The position numbers were made by a program, and so were the translations under genes. The notes beneath the pieces are model-generated. The model saw nothing but the letters and a program-made list of their open reading frames with translations, was not told where the DNA came from and made no database searches. From Algibacter mikhailovii (GTDB lineage: Bacteria > Bacteroidota > Bacteroidia > Flavobacteriales > Flavobacteriaceae): a DNA stretch of 64,000 nt. The stretch lies in assembly GCF_014651495.1 (NCBI RefSeq), contig NZ_BMWZ01000001.1:498575-562574 (forward strand), given 5' to 3'. Below are positions 37,458-45,801 of this stretch, in pieces; position 1 is the stretch's first letter, and every line of letters begins with the position of its first letter.

Positions 37458-39194
37458 ATGGAGCATTTTGTAGTATCGGCCAGAAAATATAGACCTCAGA
37501 CGTTTAAAGACGTTGTTGGCCAGCAGGCTATTACAAACACCTTGCTTAATGCCATTGAAAATAATCATTTAGCTCAAGCCTTGTTATTTACAGGTCCTCG
37601 TGGTGTTGGAAAAACAACTTGTGCTCGAATTTTAGCAAAAATGATTAACAGTGATGGTTCTGAAGCTGCCGATGAAGATTTTGCTTTTAATGTATTTGAA
37701 TTAGATGCTGCCTCCAATAACTCGGTGGATGATATTAGGAGTCTTACTGATCAAGTCCGAATACCTCCTCAGGTTGGTAAATACAAAGTATATATTATTG
37801 ATGAGGTACATATGCTCTCTCAAGCGGCTTTTAATGCCTTTCTTAAAACTTTAGAAGAGCCTCCTAAACATTGTATTTTTATTCTAGCAACTACAGAGAA
37901 ACACAAAATTATTCCTACTATTTTATCGCGCTGTCAAATATTTGATTTTAAACGAATAACGGTAAAAGACGCAAAGAATTATTTAAAGTACATTGCCGAA
38001 GAACAAAACATCACTGCTGAAGATGATGCCTTACATATCATTGCTCAAAAAGCTGATGGGGCTATGCGAGACGCCCTTTCAATTTTTGATCGTGTTGTCA
38101 GCTTTTCAGGTAAAAATTTAACAAGACAAGCGGTTACAGAAAATTTAAATGTCCTGGATTACGATACTTACTTTACAAGTACTGACCTTATTTTAGAAAA
38201 CAAGATTCCAGAATTATTACTTCAATTTAATAATACCCTTTCCAAAGGTTTTGATGGCCATCATTTTATTGCCGGATTGGCATCTCATTTCAGAGATTTA
38301 CTGGTAAGCAAAACTCAAGAAACCATAGAACTACTGGAAGTTGGAGACCAAACTAAAGCAAAGTATCTTGAACAGGCAAAAAAAGCCTCACAAGGATTCC
38401 TGATGCAGGGTATAAATATGGCTAATGATTGTGATCTGAAATACAAAACAAGTAAAAACCAGCGTTTACTCGTTGAACTTTGTCTAATGCAGCTTGCCTC
38501 TATCACTTTTGATGGAGAAAAAAAAAAAAATAGCAGACATTACATAATACCGGCATCCTATTTCAGGAAGAAAGGAATAAAACCAATTCCGGTTTCCACA
38601 CCTAAAAATCAAACACCCGCGACTACAAAAGCCACAGAACAAAACGAACAAGGTGGCTTGTCCAAGTCTACGAATTCAACCGTAGAAAAATTCCAAAGAA
38701 AAGAACCGCCAAAAATAGAATTAAAACAAAATACTAAGCGTACTTCAGGACTTTCATTAAGTAGTATAAGAGCAAAAAAAGAACATCTCATAAAACAAAT
38801 GGATGTTGTGATTGACGAGGAAGAACTTCCAAAAGAACCTTTTACTCAAGCAGAATTCTTAGCGGTATGGAATGCGTTTATTGTAAAGTTACGTCAAGAT
38901 GGCAAACATAATCTAGCTTCTATTCTATCTATTGACACCCCAAAAATAAAAGGTACAATTGCTCATTTAGAATTTCCGAATAGCACCAACAAAGTGGAAG
39001 TTGAAAGACAACAATACGAACTTTTAAGTCATTTGAGAAAAGCTTTAAAAAATTATGATATTGGATTATCCATAACCATTAATGAAATTATGGAAAAACA
39101 ATATGTTTATACTGATGCTGATAAATTTGAAAAGCTCAAAGAAAAAAACCCTAATGTTGAACTGTTAAGAAAAACTTTTGATTTAGATGTTTAA
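37458..39194 (+). CDS. dnaX: DNA polymerase III subunit tau/gamma, with A13 slippage tract
   Basis: A 578-residue clamp-loader ATPase. Walker A is GPRGVGKTT at 46-54, Walker B IIDEVHML at 113-120, sensor 1 ILATTEKHKI, and the SRC motif ILSRCQIF. The four zinc-binding cysteines of the E. coli protein are absent. The clamp-loader body ends near residue 350, followed by a Lys/Thr-rich linker and a C-terminal domain that would bind the polymerase. At 38518-38530 the gene has 13 A in a row (codons 354-358). Slipping by one base reads UAG at 38531, giving a product of about 358 residues like gamma. Confidence 0.96.
   Translation: MEHFVVSARKYRPQTFKDVVGQQAITNTLLNAIENNHLAQALLFTGPRGVGKTTCARILAKMINSDGSEAADEDFAFNVFELDAASNNSVDDIRSLTDQVRIPPQVGKYKVYIIDEVHMLSQAAFNAFLKTLEEPPKHCIFILATTEKHKIIPTILSRCQIFDFKRITVKDAKNYLKYIAEEQNITAEDDALHIIAQKADGAMRDALSIFDRVVSFSGKNLTRQAVTENLNVLDYDTYFTSTDLILENKIPELLLQFNNTLSKGFDGHHFIAGLASHFRDLLVSKTQETIELLEVGDQTKAKYLEQAKKASQGFLMQGINMANDCDLKYKTSKNQRLLVELCLMQLASITFDGEKKKNSRHYIIPASYFRKKGIKPIPVSTPKNQTPATTKATEQNEQGGLSKSTNSTVEKFQRKEPPKIELKQNTKRTSGLSLSSIRAKKEHLIKQMDVVIDEEELPKEPFTQAEFLAVWNAFIVKLRQDGKHNLASILSIDTPKIKGTIAHLEFPNSTNKVEVERQQYELLSHLRKALKNYDIGLSITINEIMEKQYVYTDADKFEKLKEKNPNVELLRKTFDLDV
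38518..38533 (+). promoter_or_regulatory. A13 homopolymer followed by out-of-frame UAG in dnaX (putative gamma-producing slip site)
   Basis: Thirteen A residues (38518-38530) are followed directly by TAG at 38531-38533 in the -1 frame. A ribosome slipping back one base, or RNA polymerase adding one A, would stop there. GGAG lies just before the run. Programmed slippage at this point of dnaX is known from E. coli (ribosomal) and Thermus (transcriptional). That it happens here is inference. Confidence 0.6.
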
Positions 39195-39774
39195 AACACT
39201 AAAAATAAACGCAATACTAGTCATTGCTATTCTTGTATCATTATCTTTTTTTAGTTGTGATGGCAAGTACCGAAGGCTACAAACGAATAGCGAAACTTTT
39301 GATGAATCAAATTTTAAAAGTGACCTTAAAAAGCAAATACATTTCGTACCTAAACAGCCCGTTATAATCGAAACAGACACCATTTTAGCAAATGGCTTCA
39401 ACGTAAAAATTAACTACCATAGCTTGAATGACAACTACAGTCAAAGCAAGACTGCCTACTCTAATGACAAGGATAAAACAACCTACTATAGTAATTTTGA
39501 AGCTGCAATCAGCGTTTATAAAAACAATGAATACTGTAATGAATTTATATTAAACAAGTCCTTTTTTCATGATTTCGAATCTCCATTGTTTTTGGAAAAG
39601 GCCATTATGCAATATGTTTGGGTGGATTTTACATCCAGTACCAACCAAACGTTACGTTTAAACACGACATTTAATATACCTGATACTGAAATTTATAAAG
39701 ATTTTATCATTGAAATAAGTAACCTTGGTGCCGTAAATATTAGACGAAATAACTTTAGTGCTAATACCATTTAA
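39187..39774 (+). CDS. DUF4738-like lipoprotein
   Basis: A 195-residue protein with a lipoprotein signal peptide, lipobox Cys24 (LSFFSCDG). The mature part resembles DUF4738, a small beta-rich secreted domain. Its start overlaps the end of dnaX by 8 bp, so it is translated from the same message. miaE follows by 3 bp. Function unknown, probably at the outer membrane or periplasm. Confidence 0.8.
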   Translation: MFKTLKINAILVIAILVSLSFFSCDGKYRRLQTNSETFDESNFKSDLKKQIHFVPKQPVIIETDTILANGFNVKINYHSLNDNYSQSKTAYSNDKDKTTYYSNFEAAISVYKNNEYCNEFILNKSFFHDFESPLFLEKAIMQYVWVDFTSSTNQTLRLNTTFNIPDTEIYKDFIIEISNLGAVNIRRNNFSANTI

Positions 39775-39777
39775 ATT

Positions 39778-40359
39778 ATGCTAGGATTAAAACTACCAAC
39801 AGATCCGCGTTGGGTTAATATTGTAGAAAAAAATATAGAAGAAATACTTACTGACCATGCCTTTTGTGAACAAAAAGCGACGAGTACGGCCATATCATTA
39901 ATTGTCAGTTTTCCAGAATACACAGAATTAGTTCAAGAAATGGTGGCGTTGGTTAAGGAAGAAATTAGCCACTTCAAATTAGTACATGATATAATCATAG
40001 AACGCGGTTGGACGCTTGGTAGAGACAGGCGCGATGATTATGTGGTAGAGCTATTAAAATTCTTTCCAAAAGGTGGTAGCAGAACAACACAACTTGTGCA
40101 TAGATTGCTTTATGCCGCACTTATAGAGGCCAGAAGCTGCGAACGCTTTAGATTACTTTCGGAAGAACTTAAAGACAAGGAATTAGCTCAATTTTATAAA
40201 AAACTTATGGTAAGCGAGGCAAATCATTATACCATGTTTCTTGGTTTTGCCAGACAATTTGGAGATACCGATGAAGTTAACGCTAAATGGAAAGACCTTT
40301 TAGAATATGAAGCAAAAATCATAAGCAATTTAGGTACATCTGAAGCTATTCACGGTTAA
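39778..40359 (+). CDS. miaE: tRNA-(ms2io6A)-hydroxylase
   Basis: A 193-residue di-iron protein of the ferritin-like fold. Carboxylate/His ligands are seen in DHAFCEQKAT, KEEISHFKLVHD (ExxH), EARSCERFRLL and SEANHYTMFL (ExxH). It hydroxylates the isopentenyl side chain of the modified A37 in tRNA with O2. The start MLGLKLPTDPRW is family-typical. The tail overlaps the convergent porin-like gene by 4 bp. Confidence 0.95.
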   Translation: MLGLKLPTDPRWVNIVEKNIEEILTDHAFCEQKATSTAISLIVSFPEYTELVQEMVALVKEEISHFKLVHDIIIERGWTLGRDRRDDYVVELLKFFPKGGSRTTQLVHRLLYAALIEARSCERFRLLSEELKDKELAQFYKKLMVSEANHYTMFLGFARQFGDTDEVNAKWKDLLEYEAKIISNLGTSEAIHG

Positions 40360-40946
40360 AGCTTATAACCTATCCCTATTTGGAAGTTTCTGTTTTTGGC
40401 AGAAATTCCTAAGCTATCATCAAACACATTTCTAAATCCATAGGTATATCTAGCATCTACAAAAAGTGCATAATTTATACGATATTCAACACCAACCACT
40501 CCCGAGTAGCCTAAATTATTTGCTTGATCTCCTTCTTTATGAACCTTTAATCCAATTTGAGGACCAACAAGTACGTCCACCTTATTACTTAATTTAAAAC
40601 CAATTAAGATGGGCATTTGAATGTAATCTAATTGAAGTGGTTCTGCTTTTGCCCCTTCTCCAGAAAACTGCAATTCTGGCATTAAAGACATCGTTTTTGA
40701 AAATTGTATGGATGCAAAAGCGCCAAAGTAAAAACTATTTCTATGTTTATTTTCAAAATTAATTTCTTCATCAAAATCTAAATTTGAAATATTCAATCCA
40801 CCTCTTACTCCCCACTTAACACTTTTAACTAGGGATGTATTAGACGGTTTAGGGGCAACCGTTGTAGTCTGTTCTGATTCTTTATCTTGCGAAAAGCTAA
40901 AGATTGAAAAACTAAGTAAAACTGAAAGAATTAGTGATTTTTTCAT
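40356..40946 (-). CDS. outer-membrane beta-barrel protein (porin-family, PF13568-like)
   Basis: A 196-residue secreted protein. The signal peptide MKKSLILSVLLSFSIFSF ends before QDKES. The mature chain has the alternating pattern and glycine turns of an 8-strand barrel: VRGGLNISNLDF at the start, FYFGAFASIQFS, LVGPQIGLKV and RNFQIGIGYKL at the end, with the terminal aromatic-containing strand needed for outer membrane insertion. Its function is not known, and such proteins are abundant in flavobacteria. Confidence 0.85.
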   Translation of the reverse strand: MKKSLILSVLLSFSIFSFSQDKESEQTTTVAPKPSNTSLVKSVKWGVRGGLNISNLDFDEEINFENKHRNSFYFGAFASIQFSKTMSLMPELQFSGEGAKAEPLQLDYIQMPILIGFKLSNKVDVLVGPQIGLKVHKEGDQANNLGYSGVVGVEYRINYALFVDARYTYGFRNVFDDSLGISAKNRNFQIGIGYKL

Positions 40947-41116
40947 CTGTTTAATCTTTTAATAAATCTATCAGATGCAAATAGCCTATGATTTGTAGAT
41001 AAATCCGACTTATTCATTATTAATAGATTTGGGTATTAATTAATAACAATATTGTACTTGCGAATATAATTTATAATTACAAAAACAAACAACTTTAAAA
41101 GCTAAACTGCAAATTA

Positions 41117-42022
41117 CTACTGTGTATTACTGGAAACGGTATCATAATAGATACTTTTAATAATACCATCTGCCAATCCTATTTTGGGAACATATATGTT
41201 TTTGGCTCCACTCCACTTCATTGCTGACAGATAAATACGCATAGCGGGAATGATTACATCAGCCCTATCTTGATTCAAATCTAATTCGGTAATGCGTTCT
41301 TCATAAGAATAGGATTGCAAAGTATTATAGTAAGAGGTCATATAGAAATAACTTAATGGTTTTCCCATAGATTTACCCGATATTTTGAAAATCTTATTAA
41401 TATTTCCACCAGAACCTATTACAGATATTTTATCATAACCTTGGGCATTTGTTCCTATCCATTCCCTTAGTTCTTGCCATGCTTCATTTTTCACCATGTC
41501 ATTAAGCAATCTTACAGTACCTATTTTAAAAGATCTTGAAGCAACTTGATTTCCTTGATCAATCACTGTAAACTCAGTACTTCCCCCCCCAACATCAACA
41601 TAGAGGTATGTTTTATTAGGATCAATATATTTATTTAAATCAGTTGCTGCTATTATCGCAGCTTCCTCTTCTCCACCTATAACATCAATACTTAAACCAG
41701 CATGTTCCTGAACCAAATCTACTACTTTCTGCCCATTAGAAGACTCTCTCATTGCTGATGTTGCACAAGCCTTATATTTTACTACTTTATGCGATTTCAT
41801 TAGTAGTTTGAAGGCTAGCATAGTATCTAAAATACGCTTAGTATTCTCCTTTGATATTTTATTCTTTATAAAAACATCTGCTCCCAGACGAATGGGTACC
41901 CGGACTAAGGAATTCTTTTTAAACTGAACTGGTCTTCCTTCTTGCTCTATTATATTTGAAATTAATAATCTTACGGCATTAGAACCAATATCAATGGCTG
42001 CATACTTTTTTATTGAAAGCAT
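41117..42022 (-). CDS. ppx: Ppx/GppA exopolyphosphatase-like protein
   Basis: A 301-residue protein of the ASKHA fold. Phosphate loop 1 is AAIDIGSNAVRLLIS, then TSAMRES, the second loop YVDVGGGSTEFTVI and VIGSGGNINKI. It trims polyphosphate or the guanosine pentaphosphate pppGpp. It is shorter than E. coli Ppx (no C-terminal HD domain), the normal Bacteroidetes form. One base separates it from ppk1, so the two are an operon with synthesis and hydrolysis together. A run of eight G at 41583-41590 (minus strand) codes the GGG of the loop. Confidence 0.9.
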   Translation of the reverse strand: MLSIKKYAAIDIGSNAVRLLISNIIEQEGRPVQFKKNSLVRVPIRLGADVFIKNKISKENTKRILDTMLAFKLLMKSHKVVKYKACATSAMRESSNGQKVVDLVQEHAGLSIDVIGGEEEAAIIAATDLNKYIDPNKTYLYVDVGGGSTEFTVIDQGNQVASRSFKIGTVRLLNDMVKNEAWQELREWIGTNAQGYDKISVIGSGGNINKIFKISGKSMGKPLSYFYMTSYYNTLQSYSYEERITELDLNQDRADVIIPAMRIYLSAMKWSGAKNIYVPKIGLADGIIKSIYYDTVSSNTQ

Positions 42023-42023
42023 A

Positions 42024-44090
42024 TTAATCTTCTAATTTTTTTAAATAATAATCATAAACGGCATATTGAGACCTTACCTTTTCTTTTTCATTAACCCGAT
42101 ACTCATTCTCTTGAGAATCATTTAGCAGTCTTGCTTTTACATTATCATTCCAGCTAATATCAAAGGTTTCAATAATTTCTTTTTTAATATCTTCATCATA
42201 TATAGGGCAACTTACCTCTACTCTATTTTCAATATTTCTAGTCATCCAATCTGCTGATGATATATAGAGCTTAGTATCGCCGTCATTTCCAAAGATATAA
42301 ATTCTAGAATGCTCTAAAAATTTATCTATAACACTAATAACTTCTATATTTTCACTCATACCCTTAACACCAGGAATTAGACAACAAAGCCCACGTACTA
42401 TCATTTGAATTTTAACACCTGCTCTGCTGGCTTCATAGAGTTTATCAATCATTGGGTAACTTGATATACTATTCATTTTTAATCTGATTATACCTTCTTT
42501 TCCATTTCTTACATTTTCAATTTCATTATCAATAAATTTGAAAACAGATTTTTGAGTATAATGAGGTGAAACTATGAGATGTTTGTATCTGTTTATTTTG
42601 TAGTTAGTCAGAAAAAATTCAAATATTTTACTAACGTCTTTTAATATTTTTTGACTTGCAGTAAAAAGGGTATAATCCGTATATATTTTTGCCGTAGATT
42701 CATTAAAATTTCCTGTACTTATAAAACCATATCGTTTTAATTTTTTACCTTCCTCACGTTCAATCACGCACATTTTACTATGCACTTTTAGCCCTGCTAC
42801 ACCAAAAATTAAATTAACCCCTTCTTCTTCCATCTGTTGGGCATAATCAATATTTGCTTGTTCATCAAATCTTGCACGAAGTTCAATAGATACGGTCACA
42901 GCTTTACCATTAATAGCGGCGTTTATTAAAGAACTTGCAATATGAGATATTTCAGCTAATCTATATATGGTGATTTTAATGGTTCTAACCTTAGGATCTA
43001 AAGCGGCTTCACGTAAAAACTTAACAACATATGCGAAGGTTTGATAAGGCGCATACAGCAAATAATCTTTCTTAGAAATAGCTTTAAATATACTGTCTTG
43101 TAAACTAAGGCCTTTAATTGGCAAGGCTTCAATTTTGTCATACATCAAATCTGTTCTTCCCAAACTCGGGAACCCCATATAGTCTCTTCTATTATGATAT
43201 CTACCACCAGGAATGACACTATCCGTATCGTCAATACCCATTTTAGACATCAAAAACCTTAAAGTTTCTTTATTTATGGTTTTGTCATAAACAAATCTAA
43301 CGGGTTCACCTATTTGCCGATGCTTTACGCTGTCAGAAATTTTTTCAATGAAACTTTTACTTAAATCACTTTCAAAGTCTAACTCGCCATCCCTAGTTAT
43401 TTTTATCATGTGAGCCGATATGCTCTTGTATTCAAAGATGTTAAAAATATCACTTAAGCAATGTCTTAATAAATCATCAATTAAAATTATAAAATCCTTA
43501 TCACCTTGTTTTGGCAATACTACAAAACGATTTACAGATTTGGGTATCTCAATTAACGCAAATTGCTTCTTATCACCAGGCATAAGCATTCTTACTGCCA
43601 AATATGCTGCACTATCCTTTAAATTAGGCAATACAACAGCATCATTTAAAATGATTGTTACCAATGCCGGACTTACCGTTCTTAAAAAGTATTTTTTAAT
43701 GAAATCGTGTTGGGCATCGTCAATTTGAGTCTCATCAATGATATAAATATTTTCTTTTTTCAGTTCTTCATCAATCTCTTTAAGGATAGCCACACTTTCA
43801 CTTTGCTGATTTATAACTATTTGTGTTATAATCTCAAGAAGTTCTTTAGCCCGAATACCTCCTAATTGATTCTTACCTCCTTTACCTGCTTGAACAATAC
43901 GTTTTACGGTAGCATATCTTACCTTAAAAAATTCATCCAAATTATTAGAAAATATCCCTAAAAACCTAAGACGCTCAATTAGGGGTACCGTTTCATCTTG
44001 AGCTTCTTGTAAAACTCTTGCATTAAATTGCAGCCAACTAATTTCTCTGTTTATATAGCTATTATTTTGGGAAACTTCAGGTTTGGTCAT
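42024..44090 (-). CDS. ppk1: polyphosphate kinase 1
   Basis: A 688-residue PPK1. The N-terminal domain starts YINREISWLQFNARVLQEA. The catalytic region has PYQTFAYVVKFLREAALDP, ELRARFDEQANIDYAQQME, VHSKMCVIER with the His that becomes phosphorylated, FISTGNFNESTAKIYTDY and the C-terminal HSRIYIFGN plus ISSADWMTRNIENRVEV. It makes polyphosphate from ATP at the membrane. It lies directly upstream of ppx (1 bp) and near a SixA-like phosphatase. Confidence 0.97.
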   Translation of the reverse strand: MTKPEVSQNNSYINREISWLQFNARVLQEAQDETVPLIERLRFLGIFSNNLDEFFKVRYATVKRIVQAGKGGKNQLGGIRAKELLEIITQIVINQQSESVAILKEIDEELKKENIYIIDETQIDDAQHDFIKKYFLRTVSPALVTIILNDAVVLPNLKDSAAYLAVRMLMPGDKKQFALIEIPKSVNRFVVLPKQGDKDFIILIDDLLRHCLSDIFNIFEYKSISAHMIKITRDGELDFESDLSKSFIEKISDSVKHRQIGEPVRFVYDKTINKETLRFLMSKMGIDDTDSVIPGGRYHNRRDYMGFPSLGRTDLMYDKIEALPIKGLSLQDSIFKAISKKDYLLYAPYQTFAYVVKFLREAALDPKVRTIKITIYRLAEISHIASSLINAAINGKAVTVSIELRARFDEQANIDYAQQMEEEGVNLIFGVAGLKVHSKMCVIEREEGKKLKRYGFISTGNFNESTAKIYTDYTLFTASQKILKDVSKIFEFFLTNYKINRYKHLIVSPHYTQKSVFKFIDNEIENVRNGKEGIIRLKMNSISSYPMIDKLYEASRAGVKIQMIVRGLCCLIPGVKGMSENIEVISVIDKFLEHSRIYIFGNDGDTKLYISSADWMTRNIENRVEVSCPIYDEDIKKEIIETFDISWNDNVKARLLNDSQENEYRVNEKEKVRSQYAVYDYYLKKLED

Positions 44091-44118
44091 TTAAGGAGAT
44101 TTAATATTACTTGCTTAA

Positions 44119-44126
44119 CAAATATA
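44119..44126 (-). promoter_or_regulatory. -7 promoter element of the ppk1-ppx operon
   Basis: On the minus strand TATATTTG matches TAnnTTTG and ends 28 bp before the ppk1 ATG. A TTTG at 44152-44155 on the same strand could be the -33 box, though the 25-bp spacer is long. Confidence 0.5.
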
Positions 44127-44287
44127 TTCTATTTAGGCTAAATATTACCCTCAAATCGGTTGAAGAATTCTTAAAAAATTATGAAAAAAATTAACAAGTA
44201 TAATAATATCTCTTTATAGAATCCCCTACAAACTATATATTCCTGCCTAACTGACTTTATCCTCACACAAATTAAGAAAGCATTCAA

Positions 44288-44773
44288 TTACTTTATCTGT
44301 TTTGGAAATATAATTTGAATCGTTTCACCCTTAGTTAAATCACTCCAATCTGAAATATCAAAATTTATGATTACCACGCCACATGTAGGCACATTCTCAA
44401 CATATTTATTTCCAAACTTATTTACAAAAAAGGTTATGGCATGATTGTGGCCAAACACCATTAAATTATTTGTTGAGGGGTCACAATTTTTAATAACGTT
44501 TTCTAATGAACGACCATCAAAATCATAAAGGTCATGATTAAAAACAATCTGGTCTGAGTCAATACTCAATTTGGATATAAAAAAATCTGCGGTTAGCCGT
44601 GTTCTTTGAGCATCACTGCATAGCAATATATCAATTTTTGGATTTGATTCGACTAAATAGGTTGAAACCAAATCAGCGTCATTTAGGCCTCTTTTATTTA
44701 AAGGTCTCTGGTGATCAATTACATCAAAGTTCCAAGAAGATTTTGCATGCCTTATTAAAATGAGTCTTTTCAT
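44288..44773 (-). CDS. SixA-like histidine phosphatase
   Basis: A 161-residue member of the histidine phosphatase superfamily. The catalytic start is LIRHAKSSW (RHx motif, His8/Arg7), then the second conserved Arg in DAQRTRLTA, and the C-terminal active-site His in VFGHNHAI. E. coli SixA removes phosphate from HPt His of two-component or PTS proteins. Members near ppk/ppx are common in Bacteroidetes. The gene has an unusual repeated ATCGA motif at 20-bp spacing in front of it. Confidence 0.88.
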   Translation of the reverse strand: MKRLILIRHAKSSWNFDVIDHQRPLNKRGLNDADLVSTYLVESNPKIDILLCSDAQRTRLTADFFISKLSIDSDQIVFNHDLYDFDGRSLENVIKNCDPSTNNLMVFGHNHAITFFVNKFGNKYVENVPTCGVVIINFDISDWSDLTKGETIQIIFPKQIK

Positions 44774-44777
44774 AAAT

Positions 44778-44826
44778 ATCGATTAAACGCTATTTTTATC
44801 GACAAAATGTTGTTTATATCGATAAA
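44778..44826. repeat. three ATCGA words at 20-bp spacing and an inverted repeat before sixA-like gene
   Basis: ATCGA occurs at 44778, 44798 and 44818, exactly 20 bp apart, which is about two helix turns. The outer two also form an inverted repeat TTTATCGA (44795-44802) with TCGATAAA (44819-44826). Within it, TATCGACAAAA (44797-44807) recurs in front of the CAP gene at 54322-54332 in opposite orientation. A regulator-binding site is likely but not proven. Confidence 0.45.
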
Positions 44827-45256
44827 ATTCAAGTTATTTGTTATACAAACTTAATAATATAATACATATACCAATCACATTTAAGCAAATAAAAAACTGA
44901 TTTACAATCAATTAAACCATAAAACACAATTAAACATAGATATATCTTAAATAGTCAGAATAGCATTCTTTTTTACATTTTAAAGAATAAATGTGTGATT
45001 TGACTAATTTATTAAAATATCCAAAAACATATACTTTACTTTGTTCCACCTACTAAAATTGAAATTATGCCTCAAAAATTAAAAACTACACGCAAAAATA
45101 GTAATAGCAATTACTATCCTCTAATTTTTACAAAACAGATACTGCGGTAATTGGCATTGACTTAGCCAACCGAAAATATATTGTCTTTTAGTAACAAGGT
45201 AATAATTTTTAGGATTATACAGCACTCCATTAAACCCTTTAGGAAAACTTCAGACC
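44827..45256. other. intergenic region between the divergent sixA-like gene and the adhesin operon
   Basis: About 430 bases without a recognised gene. Two short open patches (45068-45151 and 45139-45192) were seen but are too short and unsupported to call. The promoter of the adhesin operon should be here. I could not find a good TAnnTTTG match. Confidence 0.4.
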
Positions 45257-45772
45257 ATGAAAAATAGACCTTTAATAAAAACAGCTTTTATACTAATCAT
45301 TTTATGTTTATGCATATTGAGGCCTGATTTGACCCATGCTCAGGACAAAAACATTCATGAGATTTCTAATAGTACTAATAAATCATCTAGTACCAATAAA
45401 TCATCAGAAGATAGAAAGGATTTTTATGACATTGCTTTTAATTTAAAAACCACTTTGTACCTAAAGAATAACAAAATTCAATCAATCTATGGTGAAGGTT
45501 CTGTTGTAAAAATCACAATGAAAGACACCAAGTCTTTGGCATTTTTAGAAGCAAATCAAAATCAATATAACCAAGCGGAAATAATTACTATCAAAGTAAA
45601 AGATTTGAACGAATTAAGGAATAACATAGATTTAACAACTTTGACCGCACTAAATAACTTAAAATATGTTTTTATAAAATGTGCATTTAAATGTGAATCA
45701 AAAGACATTGAAAATTTTATAATAGCAAATAGTAATATTAGGGTTTTCTACAATGCGGAAAGCCCTTCATAA
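45257..45772 (+). CDS. small secreted protein at the head of the adhesin operon
   Basis: A 171-residue protein with a signal peptide (hydrophobic residues about 8-24, cleavage near AQD). Right after it comes a Ser/Thr/Asn/Lys-rich linker encoded by an 18-bp tandem repeat (45371-45388 and 45389-45406). The rest is a compact alpha-beta region with YDIAFNLKTTLYLKNNK and no family I know. It ends 29 bp before the large adhesin gene, so it is probably exported with it. Function unknown. Confidence 0.7.
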   Translation: MKNRPLIKTAFILIILCLCILRPDLTHAQDKNIHEISNSTNKSSSTNKSSEDRKDFYDIAFNLKTTLYLKNNKIQSIYGEGSVVKITMKDTKSLAFLEANQNQYNQAEIITIKVKDLNELRNNIDLTTLTALNNLKYVFIKCAFKCESKDIENFIIANSNIRVFYNAESPS

Positions 45773-45801
45773 TTTGTATAATGAATTTTAATCATTAACA
45801 C

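Noticed and set aside
45061-45200. Short open patches, one reading like VIGIDLANRK, reminiscent of an IS110 transposase start.
   Set aside because: Under 30 codons each, in different frames, with no terminal repeats or other transposase motifs. Not enough to call a mobile element.
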